Program-made: the position numbers and the translations under genes
The notes under the pieces: generated by a model
Databases searched by the model: none
Told to the model about the DNA's origin: nothing
What the model saw: the letters and a program-made list of their open reading frames with translations, nothing else
Shown: in pieces, positions 45,200 through 55,948 of the stretch
Numbering within the stretch: position 1 is the stretch's first letter
Layout of the letters: the number at the start of each line of letters is the position of its first letter
Source of the DNA: Stenocarpella maydis
Taxonomy: Eukaryota > Ascomycota > Sordariomycetes > Diaporthales > Diaporthaceae
Assembly (NCBI GenBank): GCA_002270565.1
Contig: NQMI01000001.1
Location: 1,031,174-1,095,173 of the forward strand
Direction: 5' to 3'
Length of the DNA: 64,000 nt

Positions 45200-46774
45200 T
45201 CACGGCTCCACGGCCATCTCGCACTTGACCTGCGTGATGCCGTGGACGACGCCCCCGGGCCTGGCCTCGATCACCAGCGCCGACAGCTTCCGGCCGTAGA
45301 CGCACCCGGAGTCGAGGCCGTACGTGTGGCCCTTGCCCTTGCCGTACGTGTCGGGCACCGTCAGGCCGCTCTTGGCGTCGTGCCCGTACACGACGGTCAT
45401 GCCGCTCAGCTCCTTCTCCACCGCGGTCTGCGGCCGCTTCTTCTTGTCCTTCTTCTTGTCCTTCTTGGTCTTCTTGTGAGCGGCGCCCACGGACGCTGCG
45501 AGCTTGTTGTCGTCGGTGGCGGGGGCGAACGTGGAGGCGGCAGCAGCGAGAGCCGCGGCCTCTGCCTCTGCCTCTGCCTCTGCCTCTGCCTCTGCCTCTG
45601 CCCCCTCCGCCGCCGCGATCGTGGTCTTTGCAAGCCGCTGCTGAAACCGGTTCCACTCCTTCCACCACTTGGACCCTTCCCTGCCATCCGTAGGAACCGC
45701 CACGTCGTCGCCCGCGTGGTCGGGGCTCATCCCCTCCGCCGCCATGATCTTCTGCAGGAACACGTCGACCTCGTCCTCGTCGATCTGCATGGCGGCGACG
45801 CTGCCCCGGTGGCGCTTCTTGGCCTTGTCCTCGAGGAACCTCCTCACCGCCTTGCGCCTCTCCTTGTCGACGGGGTACACGAGCGTTCGCATCGTCATCA
45901 CCGCCCAGGGGTCCTGGTCCGCCAGCGACACGTTGGGCACGAGCCCGCCGTGGACGACCACCATGTTGTCGAACGCGGCCGGGATGCGGCCGACCTTGAG
46001 GATGACGGGCAGCTGCGACAGCCACTCGACATGCCTCTTGCGCAGCGAGCGCGCGGTCTGGAACTCGGGCTTGTCGCCGCGGTCCAGCAGGGCCTCGTGC
46101 GCGAGGTACTCCTCCTTGGCGGCCTTGGGGTCCTTCTCCTGGTCCTTGTCGTCCTGCTCCTTCTTCTCCCCTTCGCTCTTCTTGTCCACTCCTGCCTCGT
46201 GATCTACTGTGCCGGCCGCGGGCTTCTGCGGCGCGGGGTCCTTTTCCATGGCCGCGCTCACGAGCAGCACGCGGTCCTCGTGGTTGCCCCTGACCGCGTG
46301 CGCCCCCAGCTCCATCGCAAGGTCTACCACGCCCGCCGAGTCCGGGCCCTTGTTGATGAGATCGCCGCTAAGGATAAGGTGGTCCTTGGCCTTGTCGAAG
46401 TGGATCTTTCCTAGGAGGTCTTCCAGCGCCGACTTCTGGCCATGGACGTCGCCGACGATCACCAGGCGCTTCGTCGGACCACCATGGCTGGGGATGAACT
46501 TCTCGGGAAGTTCCGCCACGATCTTGTCCGGCATTCCCTTCATAGGGGGCCTGCGCGTCTTGCCGTAGCTCATTTCTGATATGCCGTCGAACACTGTTGA
46601 CAGGTCGTCGCCGGGGTCGAGGGACAGCCGCTCCGGCTCGGGCCAGAGGATGGAGTATGTGGCCGACGATACCCTGGTGTAGCTAAGAAGGAGTGTGAAG
46701 GCCAGGATGGAGAGGACTGCGACCAGGATGCGGGGCAGTCTCGAGGAGGAGTGATGCTCCGAGAATATAGACAT
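45200..46774 (-). CDS. PPN2: Metallophosphoesterase, PPN2-type endopolyphosphatase
   Basis: A single exon of 524 residues. A short cytosolic N-terminus and one membrane helix (about 14-32, ILVAVLSILAFTLLL) predict a signal-anchored vacuolar protein. The calcineurin-like metal-binding motifs are all present: GDVHG (Asp109, His111), GDLINKGPDS (Asp138), RGNHED (Asn164, His165), VVHGGLVP and VYGHDAKSG, with a C-terminal SGCVYGRKLSALVIE. Yeast PPN2 (YNL217W) has this arrangement and is a zinc-dependent endopolyphosphatase that trims vacuolar polyphosphate. An inserted variable region includes an alternating Glu-Ala run encoded at 45561-45602 and a Lys/Asp-rich run. Substrate is inferred from the family. 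Confidence 0.87.
   Translation of the reverse strand: MSIFSEHHSSSRLPRILVAVLSILAFTLLLSYTRVSSATYSILWPEPERLSLDPGDDLSTVFDGISEMSYGKTRRPPMKGMPDKIVAELPEKFIPSHGGPTKRLVIVGDVHGQKSALEDLLGKIHFDKAKDHLILSGDLINKGPDSAGVVDLAMELGAHAVRGNHEDRVLLVSAAMEKDPAPQKPAAGTVDHEAGVDKKSEGEKKEQDDKDQEKDPKAAKEEYLAHEALLDRGDKPEFQTARSLRKRHVEWLSQLPVILKVGRIPAAFDNMVVVHGGLVPNVSLADQDPWAVMTMRTLVYPVDKERRKAVRRFLEDKAKKRHRGSVAAMQIDEDEVDVFLQKIMAAEGMSPDHAGDDVAVPTDGREGSKWWKEWNRFQQRLAKTTIAAAEGAEAEAEAEAEAEAEAAALAAAASTFAPATDDNKLAASVGAAHKKTKKDKKKDKKKRPQTAVEKELSGMTVVYGHDAKSGLTVPDTYGKGKGHTYGLDSGCVYGRKLSALVIEARPGGVVHGITQVKCEMAVEP
45561..45602 (-). repeat. Hexanucleotide repeat coding for Glu-Ala in PPN2
   Basis: Seven tandem TCTGCC units (plus-strand reading) encode alternating Glu and Ala on the minus strand. 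Length changes would keep the reading frame. Confidence 0.9.
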
Positions 46775-48028
46775 GACGGCGGGTGTAGGGGGCCGGAGGG
46801 GGCCGGTTGGGCGCGGACTGATGCGCTATGTATGCGGTCAGGGTGGGGATCGCGCGTGGTTGAAGGTCCTCTAGTCCAACGCAGGGCTAACTCGTAGTCC
46901 TGTTTGTTGTTGCTGGCGGTTATGATGTTGCTAGACTAGACGGCAAGGCCCTCGAAACCTCAGTGTGTCCGGGTGGAGTGTGCTGGATGCACATGTGACT
47001 TCTGGGCACGAGGCAAATCTGTCGGTCAAAGGTGCGCTCCAAGAATACAGGCAGAAGGGACTGTCGTGAAAGGCGATGCGGAAGAAAGCCAGACGGAGAT
47101 GCAAAATGTCAGGACGAATGTCAATGACAAAGCGACATTCAGTGATGACGGAGGGGTTCGGACATTCTCTCCTGCCAGCAGGACATGAATGTTGACATTG
47201 TGAGGAGAAATTGAGCCAAGCTCATCAGCCACTCCCTTTGGTCTTGGACCTGCTTGGGCTGCTGCTCAGTTCCCACAAACGCTGTCTCGGCCTCGGGTTG
47301 ACGGCAACTGGGTGGGAACGCTGGGGACAGACCCAGTCTTCTTCAACGGTACAAAGGAGAACTTCTATTGACCACACAACTTGGGTGCTGGAGGATGATA
47401 CAGCCCAGAAGAAGAAGATAGGGTTCCATCAGTTGCCCGAAATCTCTGGCCGTGCTTATCAGTAGCACTGAGCTTAGTATTCCTCGGTATGCACGTGGAG
47501 CTGTGGTCGCCTTCCATCCCAGGTCAAGTAGAGTACATTAGACATGGTGTACCATGAAAGCGACCCAGGAATGGCCGTATGGTTGGCTTGTATCCGCCCA
47601 TTCGGGCCCATCGAAACAAGGCGCAGGCCCCTTCTAACCGACACGATCTCTGGCGGTGTGACCGCATGCTCGTATGATCAGGAACCTGTGTCTGAGGATC
47701 GTGCAGCGAGTACTCTCCTCACGACTCCGACAAGGGCAGCCAGCACCATGCAAGGCTTGTTGGGGCTGATGTCCGCCCCCAAAAATATAGCTGGAGCCGT
47801 TGGCTTCTTCCGTCTTATTTGACAAACGTTCTGCGCCTTCATAGCTGGGGATTATCTCGCGGTCGAGTGGAGAGTACGCACTCCATCCAGTGGTATGCGG
47901 ATGTTTTCATTTCTTTTTTTTTTTTTCCCCCGAGAACGGCGTGCGCCGTCCCATGCATTACATCCAGACCGACAGCATTGCGGCGCAAACGCAACTTCCC
48001 CGTGCCATCTCCCGTCGGGCTGGACCGA
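46775..48028. other. Intergenic between PPN2 and PET191
   Basis: Upstream region of PPN2 and downstream flank of PET191. Open frames at 47211-47465 and 47544-47822 have no recognisable features and are not called. A T-run lies at about 47916-47926. Confidence 0.45.
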
Positions 48029-48500
48029 TCACGGCTTCTTCGACTCGAGCTCCCGGCGGTACTTCTCGTTCTCCAGCTCCCGCCAGTCCGGGGGCGCCCT
48101 GCCGTCGCCGGCCGTCTCGCCCCTCGTGCCGCCGAACGCGGACTTGCCGGCGTACAGCTGGTACCCTTCGCCCGTCGCGTCGCTCTCCTGCAGGTTCTTG
48201 AACGCCGCCGGCTGGTTGCCCCGGAAGCGCTTGCGCATGTCGATCATGCCGCGGCGGCACTCGCCGAACCCCTTCTTCAGCTGCTGGCACTTTGTCGGGA
48301 GCGTCTCGGCAAGCGGCGAACGGAGGCAGTCGGCGGCCGAGTTTCGCTGGACCATGACGCACTCGGACTCCTGGAGGCATTGCGCCAGGGCGGCTCCTGC
48401 AGAGGGGTGGCGCGGTGTCAGCCTGCGGGAGGGTCTTTCGCACAGCAGGGGCATTGGGGGTAAGCAGGCGCGTACTTATTTCCTTACATGAGCTCGGCAT
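48029..48500 (-). CDS. PET191: Cytochrome c oxidase assembly factor PET191/COA5
   Basis: Two exons on the minus strand (48500-48476 and 48396-48029) give 130 residues. The first exon encodes only MPSSCKEI plus one base and joins to yield CKEIRAALAQCLQESEC. Cysteines at 5, 15, 21, 32, 45 and 55 give two Cx9C pairs (5/15, 45/55) and one Cx10C pair. With VMVQRN, DCLRSPLAETLPTKCQQLKK and the MRKRFRGNQP core these identify PET191. The protein is imported into the mitochondrial intermembrane space through the MIA40 oxidative pathway and is needed to assemble complex IV. The tail beyond residue 85 is hydrophilic and longer than the conserved core. Confidence 0.94.
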
Positions 48501-48784
48501 GGCGACCAGAGGATCTGTCGTGGGATCAGGTGCTGTGGTTGTTGTCGCGAAAGCTTGTCGCAGAGCAGCACCGCGCCAAGACTTGGCGGGTGAAGAACCC
48601 GGGTGGCCAAAGCTTCCCCGGCTGGATCAGCATGATGCGTGCAGCCAATCTGCAGGGTCTGGATGAATCCTGCATTACAATTTTTATTTTATTCTTTCAA
48701 CTGTCCACTTGCGACATCCTACAGCGTCTGAAGCCCCGCTCTCACCTCCAGCACAACCTCCACGAGGCATTCATTGCCCTCGAA

Positions 48785-49917
48785 TCATCTGCTAGTGTGC
48801 GAGGGCAACTCGTAATAAACTGGTCGAGAGGCATGCAACTCACTCGCTGTGGGCTGAGGGACTCGTAACTCTGACACGGGCGATGCGGACGGTGGGGGCA
48901 GTTTGTCTGGCAGTTCTGCTGAGTGCAGGACAGGAGGATGCCACTCGCCGGTGCTCGACGCCGGGCCTACGCCCCGGGGAGGGGCTTCGATCCTGGCAAA
49001 AGCGCTCCGTCTGGCCTTCTGGCGTCGCCTGCGCATATACCATATACCTGCGGCTACGCCAACAAATATCCCGCCGAAAGCGACGCTGATCCCTATACCT
49101 ATCTGCGCGCCGGTGGACAGCCCGGCGCTGGAGGCTGGGGTTGTCTCTGCAGCTGCGGAATCCGTCGAGGCGACCGAGGCGACACTACTGCTCACGGACT
49201 CACCCGATGAGGTTCCCGCCGGCTCCGCTGACAATGCTGGCGTCGTTGCGGCATGGGACGTCGTTGTGGATTCGTCTGAAGAAGTTGTCGTCGACGCACT
49301 GGAAGGAGTCTCTACGGGTGTCTCTGTGAGTGTCTCTGTGAGTGTCCCCGGAGCAGTGGTTGTCGTCGTGGTTGATGACGACGCCGGCGATGGAGTCGGA
49401 GTAGGACTTGCGGAGGCGGTGAGACCCACGGTTGTTGGTGCCGCACGCTGTGATACGTCGAAAGACCAGTTATCGGAATTTGCGCCCATGCCTGTGGCTG
49501 CGTCTTTGCTGGGCTTCAAGTCGAACCAACACGGCGTGTCAGAGCCGGACCACGAAAGCTCGATGAGAGCAGTGCTGTTGTAGCCGCCCACGCCTTGGAG
49601 GTTTTTCTCTGACAGGTACCCCGTTAGCGCCTGTCTTCTCTGACGATACAGGCACCATCCTAAATTAATCGAAGGGTTGCCAGGTGCAATTTGAACTTAC
49701 GCGAAACACCGCCGCTGGACGTCGAGCAAAACGTGTAGAGCCACGGATCGCTAAATTCCGATATATACTGCACCTCCACATAGTCGTTATAATGGAGCGT
49801 TGTGCCCTTGGTCGGGAACAGAAACTCGACGCCATTCGTCGGGGTCACGGCCGACACAGACGCAAAGAATAGGGCCGTGGAGAGACCAACCACAACATAT
49901 GGCCGGCACGAAGCCAT
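48785..49917 (-). CDS. Secreted, membrane-anchored Ser/Thr-rich surface protein of unknown function
   Basis: Two minus-strand exons (49917-49701 and 49659-48785) join in phase 1 to give 363 residues. The start at 49917 gives a signal peptide (MASCRPYVVVGLSTALFFAS, cleaved near VSA). A short extracellular domain of about 110 residues has several Trp/Tyr and three Cys (TFCSTSS, WCLYRQ, PCWFDL). A Ser/Thr/Pro stalk of about 95 residues (likely O-glycosylated) follows, then a membrane helix (about 225-247, GAQIGIGISVAFGGIFVGVA), an RRRRQK stop-transfer and a Pro/Ser-rich cytosolic tail. The layout matches fungal wall sensors of the WSC/MID2 kind, but the head domain has no complete WSC cysteine pattern. 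Function unknown; a sensor role is inference. Confidence 0.75.
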
Positions 49918-52032
49918 TTTCACTGACAACACCTCTGGTTGTACCACCTGCTCAGGACAGGACACGGCGAAGAAACAGGGTATGAGACAAAACATGTCCA
50001 AAATCACGTTCTGTCACCTGCGTTTATTTCAGTTCTTCTTTTGTTCTTTTTTTATCAACCGGTGCCTTGCAGTCAGGCGGCTTACACTTGGTGGGGCCCA
50101 AGGCCCAGCTCATCTCCTGCTCCCGGGATCCTCCACCCAATCGCGCATATAAATCTAGCCAGGATCTTTGGTAGGATTCGGCAATCAAGGGCTCCGAGAG
50201 GCCGGTCCACCTGCATTGGTTTGATGATCATTTCGCGAGTCCATCCTTTCTGCACGCTTATGGTTAATGCTGTTCCGAGATCCCGGGGCAAGACTCCCCA
50301 GTTTCTGAGCCTGCAGTCTACCTTGTCTCAACGATGTCCTCCTCGCTGGCAAGATATCTCTCGATTAAGCAAAGGCATGGGATATATAATCTGTCTGTAT
50401 CTGCCCTATCATTGTCTATCGTCAACTCGAGGGACCTGGCTGGCTGTTCCCGGCATTGTCCAAGTGCTTGCTCAAGTGATGGATCGCACAACTTACGGTG
50501 CGGTCATTGTCGATGTTTGGGAGACTGCAGCTGCCAGCGCAATGATAGTTTGCCTCCGGGTCCGCAGAGGATTCCGGCATATACCACAAGCAGGAAGGAG
50601 TCCGCCAAGCTGTCAATACCGGCTGAGAAAGTGCCAGCCATGTGTCAACCTTTCACATCGCATGGAACGCCTTCCATCTCAGGGCCATATCCACCAGTGT
50701 GGATAAATTCCCACCTGCCGGGGCTTAATGCAGTTAGCATGCCGTGTGGCTGGAGGAGAGACTCCCAGATAACATGTCTCGCAAATATCCGACAGCGAAG
50801 ACCGTGGGGGCGTGCCTTTCCTTGACCGCGCTAATCAGCAGGGTCGGCGTTGAGCTGTGAAATGAGGGTAAGGGGGCTCCAGCCTGATATACGAGAATAT
50901 CTACAAAAAAGGATGAATGCACCAAACTTAGTCCAATGGACAGACTCCATAAGGCTCGACACAAATAGATGTTGCAGCTTGGTCGAGGAACAGAGCAGCT
51001 CCACCGTCTCAGAATCGACAAGTCTCTCAACGTGCAGAGAGGAGATCAGAGATAATATTCATGGCCGTGGTGAATAACTGGTACAGGCTATCTATCATAC
51101 TGCCGGAATCCTCTGTCCTGGCTGTGGCTGCCACAGTTTCGGGCGGCACAATGCCGTGCTGGGCTTGAGATGCGTCTATTCTGAGCTACAATTGGGATTG
51201 TCTTAGAGAAAGTACCAATTTGGGCGTCTTCCCAAGGCTCAGGGCTATTCAAATGTAGGCCTCATAAGCAATTGATACCATTTTCTGCCCCGATGGACGC
51301 CAGACGATGCTGGCATGGCCACCAATGCCTTCTTCACCTGCTTCGGTGCCCCATTGTGACTGACTAGGTGTGCTGCGAGCGTTTGGCTCCCTGCAATTCA
51401 CAATTAAGCTCCATTACTCCCTACCTAGGTGGGTATCTGGCAAGTGTCGCCGTACCGGCTCACTGCGGGAAGCACCCACCTGGCATTATACCCGTTGCTG
51501 GAGATTTTTTGTTTTCCTTCCGACGTTCACGGAACGGTCTAGGACACAAACCACAAATCCGGACATGATTTTCATCGAAAACACGCGTTTGGTCAATAAC
51601 TCATCATCATACGGAAATATTCTTTCCCTTTAGCATCATTGTGCTCGTCTGTATCGCGGCCTGCTACTGGCTTATACTACATCGTACTGAGCTGCAGGCA
51701 AACCACGCTAACACGACTGTCCTTCCGCGCCCTCATTGATCAGATCGTTCAGATTTGAAAGAGCCAGTCCAGAGGCAATTCAATTTGAAGTTCAAGATCC
51801 AGAGATCCAAGTCCAACAAAACCTGGGCTGGGGGAGTGGCAATAGGAAAAAGGAAAAGAAGAAGAAAAGGCATTTGAGAGTGTTCGTGCAATCACTATCA
51901 CGTGCAAAATATCATGGTCGCCATGGCCATGTTCCACACTGAAACGGGTTCTAGGCAGGAATTGTCACGAAAACCTAGCAACTTTTCAGGTGACCGTGAC
52001 AATCAAAGCCGGTGCTCCGGATGCCGCCAAGA
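49918..52032. other. Intergenic, no supported gene
   Basis: About 2.1 kb. Frames around 50334-50825 are open on the plus strand but have no domain and conflicting alternatives. A TACCTAGGT motif lies at 51422-51430. The first 300 bases are the likely promoter of the minus-strand surface protein. Confidence 0.4.
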
Positions 52033-52461
52033 TCACCCAGCTGTGTTATTCACATACCGGCAGCGCCGCAGCAGTAATTCGACAGGAATCTGCATTAGCA
52101 GGTATGGCCATGTACTAATATGTCCGTACGAAATTCTGAGATGGCCAGATATCGAGATGTCCCCCCAGATGGCTGCACGGCCTCTCCCGCGCGCCACGCC
52201 CTCCGCAAAGCTCATGAGCAATCTCCCATACCCTTGCCCCTGTGCCGCTGCGCCGACGACGAGGTTTTTCACCTTGACCGAACCGTCCCCGGGGTCCGAG
52301 AGCAGTACCGAGCCCACCACATTGCCGTCCGCCCGCCGGCGGAGCACGAAGACGTCTTGGGGTTTGGAGGAGATAATCATGTGAAGGGGGCAGGGGGAGC
52401 TGATAAGCTGTGTAGCCGGAATGAAGTAGTCGAGAGACGCAGATCTTTGGACAAGAAACAT
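52033..52461 (-). CDS. GNAT-family N-acetyltransferase, probably truncated
   Basis: 142 codons on the minus strand. The central part has the acetyl-CoA-binding core of GNAT enzymes: DVFVLRRRADGNVVGSVLL, then VKNLVVGAAAQGQGYG (the Gln-x-x-Gly-x-Gly pyrophosphate loop) and the following helix LLMSFAEGVARGRG. After GDIS the expected strand and the conserved Tyr-rich end (usually an F-Y-x-x-x-G-F/Y pattern) are not clean; LLLRRCRYVNN may be a degraded version. The N-terminus lacks the usual first strand and helix. Either the gene has exons I could not place or it is decaying. Substrate cannot be predicted. Confidence 0.5.
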   Translation of the reverse strand: MFLVQRSASLDYFIPATQLISSPCPLHMIISSKPQDVFVLRRRADGNVVGSVLLSDPGDGSVKVKNLVVGAAAQGQGYGRLLMSFAEGVARGRGRAAIWGDISISGHLRISYGHISTWPYLLMQIPVELLLRRCRYVNNTAG

Positions 52462-53440
52462 TCCTAAAGCCTTCTATTCCATCGAAGATGATACGACGCA
52501 TTGAGGAAAATTGCTGCTTTAATATGTTTGAACAGAGGGGCTGAGTTGGCTCTTGGAGTCGTACGCTGTGGTAAATTGGAGGGATCCAAGAGACACCAAA
52601 CATGGCCACTCTTTCTATAGCCATAGAACCTGCGACAAACTAAGCTGACTATTCGCCGTCTGTATATTGGTAATTCATTTCATCGTGCGTCAATATATGA
52701 CCTTTTTGAGCGACAAATGATCGCTGTGTAATCGCCTTTATAACTTGTTTTGATCGAGAGCAGGCCAAGAAGCTAGTCAATATTTCCGAATCGGCTTCTC
52801 TGGCCGTGCAACGCTTGAGAGGACGTCAGATTGTGCAGATAGTGATGGAGTATTCTTATAGATTGTATGTACACTGGGGTCCTGCGAGACCTTGTGCTCG
52901 CCCAAAATGCCAGAACTGGACTATAATCTATGCATCAGTACAAGATACACTCGGCGGCCATTGCGCAATCAAATTTAGTGCCCTGCCGAATTCTCCCAAG
53001 ATCCGATCAAATATACCTCATCCACTCGGGCCAAGGGGTGTCGTTGGTACTGGGCTTAGGCATGAGATTAAGGTGAGGCCCCCGGCCAAGGCGCAGCGGC
53101 ATTAGCCAGGGGTCTAACGAGAAGCAGTGGCCCATGCCCCTGTCGAGTCCTATCAAGCCCCTGTCCCTGTACCCACTTTGCACCACATCAATCCCAACGA
53201 CGCAACAGCTTGAGCTCCTCGAGGGAGGAACATGGATTTCGCATGTGACAAGAATCAATGACCCAACATTCCCACGCGCTACTTGGCACTCCCTCCTCGT
53301 CGCTCCCCTCATCCTCGACCCTGTCGCATAATGTCGCGCCACTAGAGAGAAACAGCACCCTCGACTCGATCAATCATCCTCTGGGTTTCGCGCATCCAAT
53401 CTGAGCACTGCGCCGTGACGCCCCGGCTCGCGCTGCGACA
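52462..53440. other. Intergenic, promoter of the lipase gene
   Basis: No gene supported. The final 150 bases before 53441 are C-rich and likely the leader of the lipase gene. Confidence 0.45.
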
Positions 53441-55528
53441 ATGCCCGTCCCCTTCCTCGGGCGCCTCGCCATGTAAGCCCCAGCATTACGGCCCCGGGTC
53501 TGCCATCCAAACCTCTGACATCATGCCCAAGAACCGAGTATGTCGCCGTCATAGGGTCTTTCATCTTTGTCGGCCTCGAGGTCATCCTCCGCGTCCTCAC
53601 CTTCGCATTGCGTACGCCAGACCCCAACCCTTGAACGATTAAACCCTCCTGACCGCGATGCAGCCTCGCCCCTTATCTCTCTATGCTACAGAGCCTCTCG
53701 ACGCTTGTTCAACAAATGGGGACCAAAAAATAAGCACCAATCTGTGAGGAAAAATGGTTCGTTTCCGTGCCATCAACCGACCAGCAGTTGAACTGAGAAC
53801 TTCATACTGACGCGCCGCGGTCCAGAGGTGTCGAAATCCATAAGAAATGCAGCCGATTTTGTCGAACTCTGCGAGCTCTACGGGTACACCGCTGAGGAGC
53901 ATGTGGTCCAGACTAATGATGGGTACCTTCTGGGCCTACATCGGCTTGCATGGAAAAGAGGCGAGGAGGACACCAGAGTCAACTCTGGTCCCAACAGCGT
54001 GCAAAAGCGCGTCGTCTACCTACACCATGGCCTCCTCATGAACAGCGAGGTTTGGGTCTGTCTCACAGATGCTCAGAAAGCGCTGCCCTTCGTCCTGGTC
54101 GAGAGGGGCTTTGATGTCTGGGTATGCTGCCGCCATTTATCCCGGCAGAAGAAGTGCAGTTGTGCTGATACATCTCAACAGCTTGGAAACAATCGAGGCA
54201 ATAAGTACTCCAAAAAGTCCGTCCGTTCGGCCCCAGCCTCTCTCGATTTTTGGAACTTCTCAATCGATGAATTCGCCTTCCACGATATCCCCAACAGCAT
54301 AGATTATATCTTGAATAGCACGGGGCAACCGTCGCTCTCTTACATTGGCTTCTCTCAGGGAACAGCCCAGGCCTTCGCGGCACTGTCGATCCACCCGGCA
54401 CTTAACCAGCAGGTCAACGTCTTCATCGCGCTGGCACCAGCCATGTCACCTCCGGGCTTGGCAAATGGCATCGCTGATGCGCTGATCAAGGCGTCACCTC
54501 AGGTTCTGTTTCTCATGTTTGGGCGAAGGTCCATTCTCAGCTCTGCTCCATTGTGGGAATCGCTCATTTACCCTCCCTTGTACATCAAGATCCTTGATAT
54601 GGGTATGAAGTTCTTGTTCAACTGGAAAGGCAACAATATCGCCCAAGCTCAGAAGCTCGCTGCCTATCCCCACCTCTATTCTTTCACTTCAACCAAATCT
54701 GTTGTCCACTGGTTTCAAATCATTCGCACCAAGTCCTTCCAGATGTTCGATGACGACCCGCCTATAACCATCGGCACGAATTCTCGGTTTACGAAGGTCG
54801 CCAAGTACCCGACCCGCAACATCAAAACGCCCATTGTGCTGGTCTACGGAGGCAGTGACTCGCTAGTCGACATCAAGGCGATGCTGCGGGAGCTGCCACG
54901 GACCACGGTCGCCACTGAGATCCCTCACTATGAGCATCTCGACTTCCTTTGGGCGAAAGACGTTGCCGCCCAGGTCTTCCCCCATGTCTTTGACGCCCTT
55001 GACGCCTTCACTGACGCGGAGCACACCAAGGATGAGTTTGAGAGTTACCGCCGCGCAAGGCACCAGAGCCTGAGCAGGAGCAACACGTTCTGGAGGCACG
55101 CGCGCTCGCAGAACGGCAGCGATGTTAACACAAGCGATGTCGACAGCGCGCTAGGCAGTGCCGTGAGGCTTCCGCATCAGGCTCGCGAGGGCGTCGCGCG
55201 CAATTTCCAGTACAGTGACGACGAGTCGTATGTGACCGAGACGAGTGAGCCGAGTGGCTTGAGCCCAAACCTGGCCCAGTCGAAGAGCTCCCTTTCCGTC
55301 GGCCTGGATATCCCTCAGGAGAGGCGCGGCAGTGGCGGCAGCACTTCGTCAAAAACCAGCAACACCAAGAGACCGCTGCACACTGGAAAGGGTATTAGCT
55401 TTGGGAAGGTTGCAAGTGCGGGTGTTAGCACCACAGACGTGACAGGCGTTGCGACTGCAAGTCCCCAGAACGGGAGCACGGACGATCTCGCGAGGAACCG
55501 GCTGCGGATGGTCTCAGGGCAACGGTAG
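53441..55528 (+). CDS. Steryl ester hydrolase / acid-lipase-family enzyme (TGL1/YEH type)
   Basis: Five exons in phase (53441-53472, 53532-53611, 53664-53756, 53826-54121, 54182-55528) give 615 residues. The N-terminus has one membrane helix (about 14-36, VAVIGSFIFVGLEVILRVLT). The acid-lipase N-domain begins with LCELYGYTAEEHVVQTNDGY; the oxyanion region is VVYLHHGLLMNSEVW, followed by VWLGNNRGNKYS. The nucleophile is Ser225 in YIGFSQGTAQ, the acid Asp is in YGGSDSLVD and the His in PHYEHLDFLW. The 120-residue tail is Ser-rich and disordered. Yeast homologues TGL1, YEH1 and YEH2 split sterol esters at lipid droplets or the plasma membrane. Intron 4 (54122-54181) is 60 nt, in frame and stop-free; retaining it would break the conserved VWLGNNRGN motif, so splicing is strongly supported. 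Confidence 0.9.
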
Positions 55529-55948
55529 CCCTTGTTCAGTTATATAGTGTACCATGGTATATATCAGACCTGATGTGGCAGGTTAAGAATAAGAAATATA
55601 AAAGAGTCGGTTTAGGTCCATGTGTACTGGTTAGCCGGCGCGACTTACTGCTACTATTCCCATTTTTGTATCGTTTCAGGTACCTAGGCAGGTAAGCTAT
55701 ACAAATGTGAGAGTTCCAAGTGAATCAGAATTTGATTTCAACAGAGCTTATTGGCAATTTGAACACACCTACATAAACCATCATGGAGCTATCTGAAAGC
55801 GTCCTTGCCGACATGGAGTTGTAAGGAATGAGTGGTAAAAAGAAAGAAGGATATAGTCTACCCTTGTGGAATTACGTCCGGGCCCATGATGCCTCCGAGT
55901 CCAAATAATCCTACCAGTGGCGCATTCCAGGGATCCAATACAACGTAC
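55529..55948. other. Converging 3' flanks
   Basis: Lipase 3' UTR and spacer, with a TACCTAGG motif at 55681-55688. No gene was seen. Confidence 0.5.

Noticed and set aside
45134..46414. 426-codon plus-strand open frame opposite PPN2
   Set aside because: Leu/Val/Arg/His-rich shadow of the C-ending codons and repeats of PPN2, with no recognisable protein features.
49939..50825. Overlapping open frames downstream of 49.9 kb on the plus strand
   Set aside because: No start context, no domain and competing frames; probably chance.
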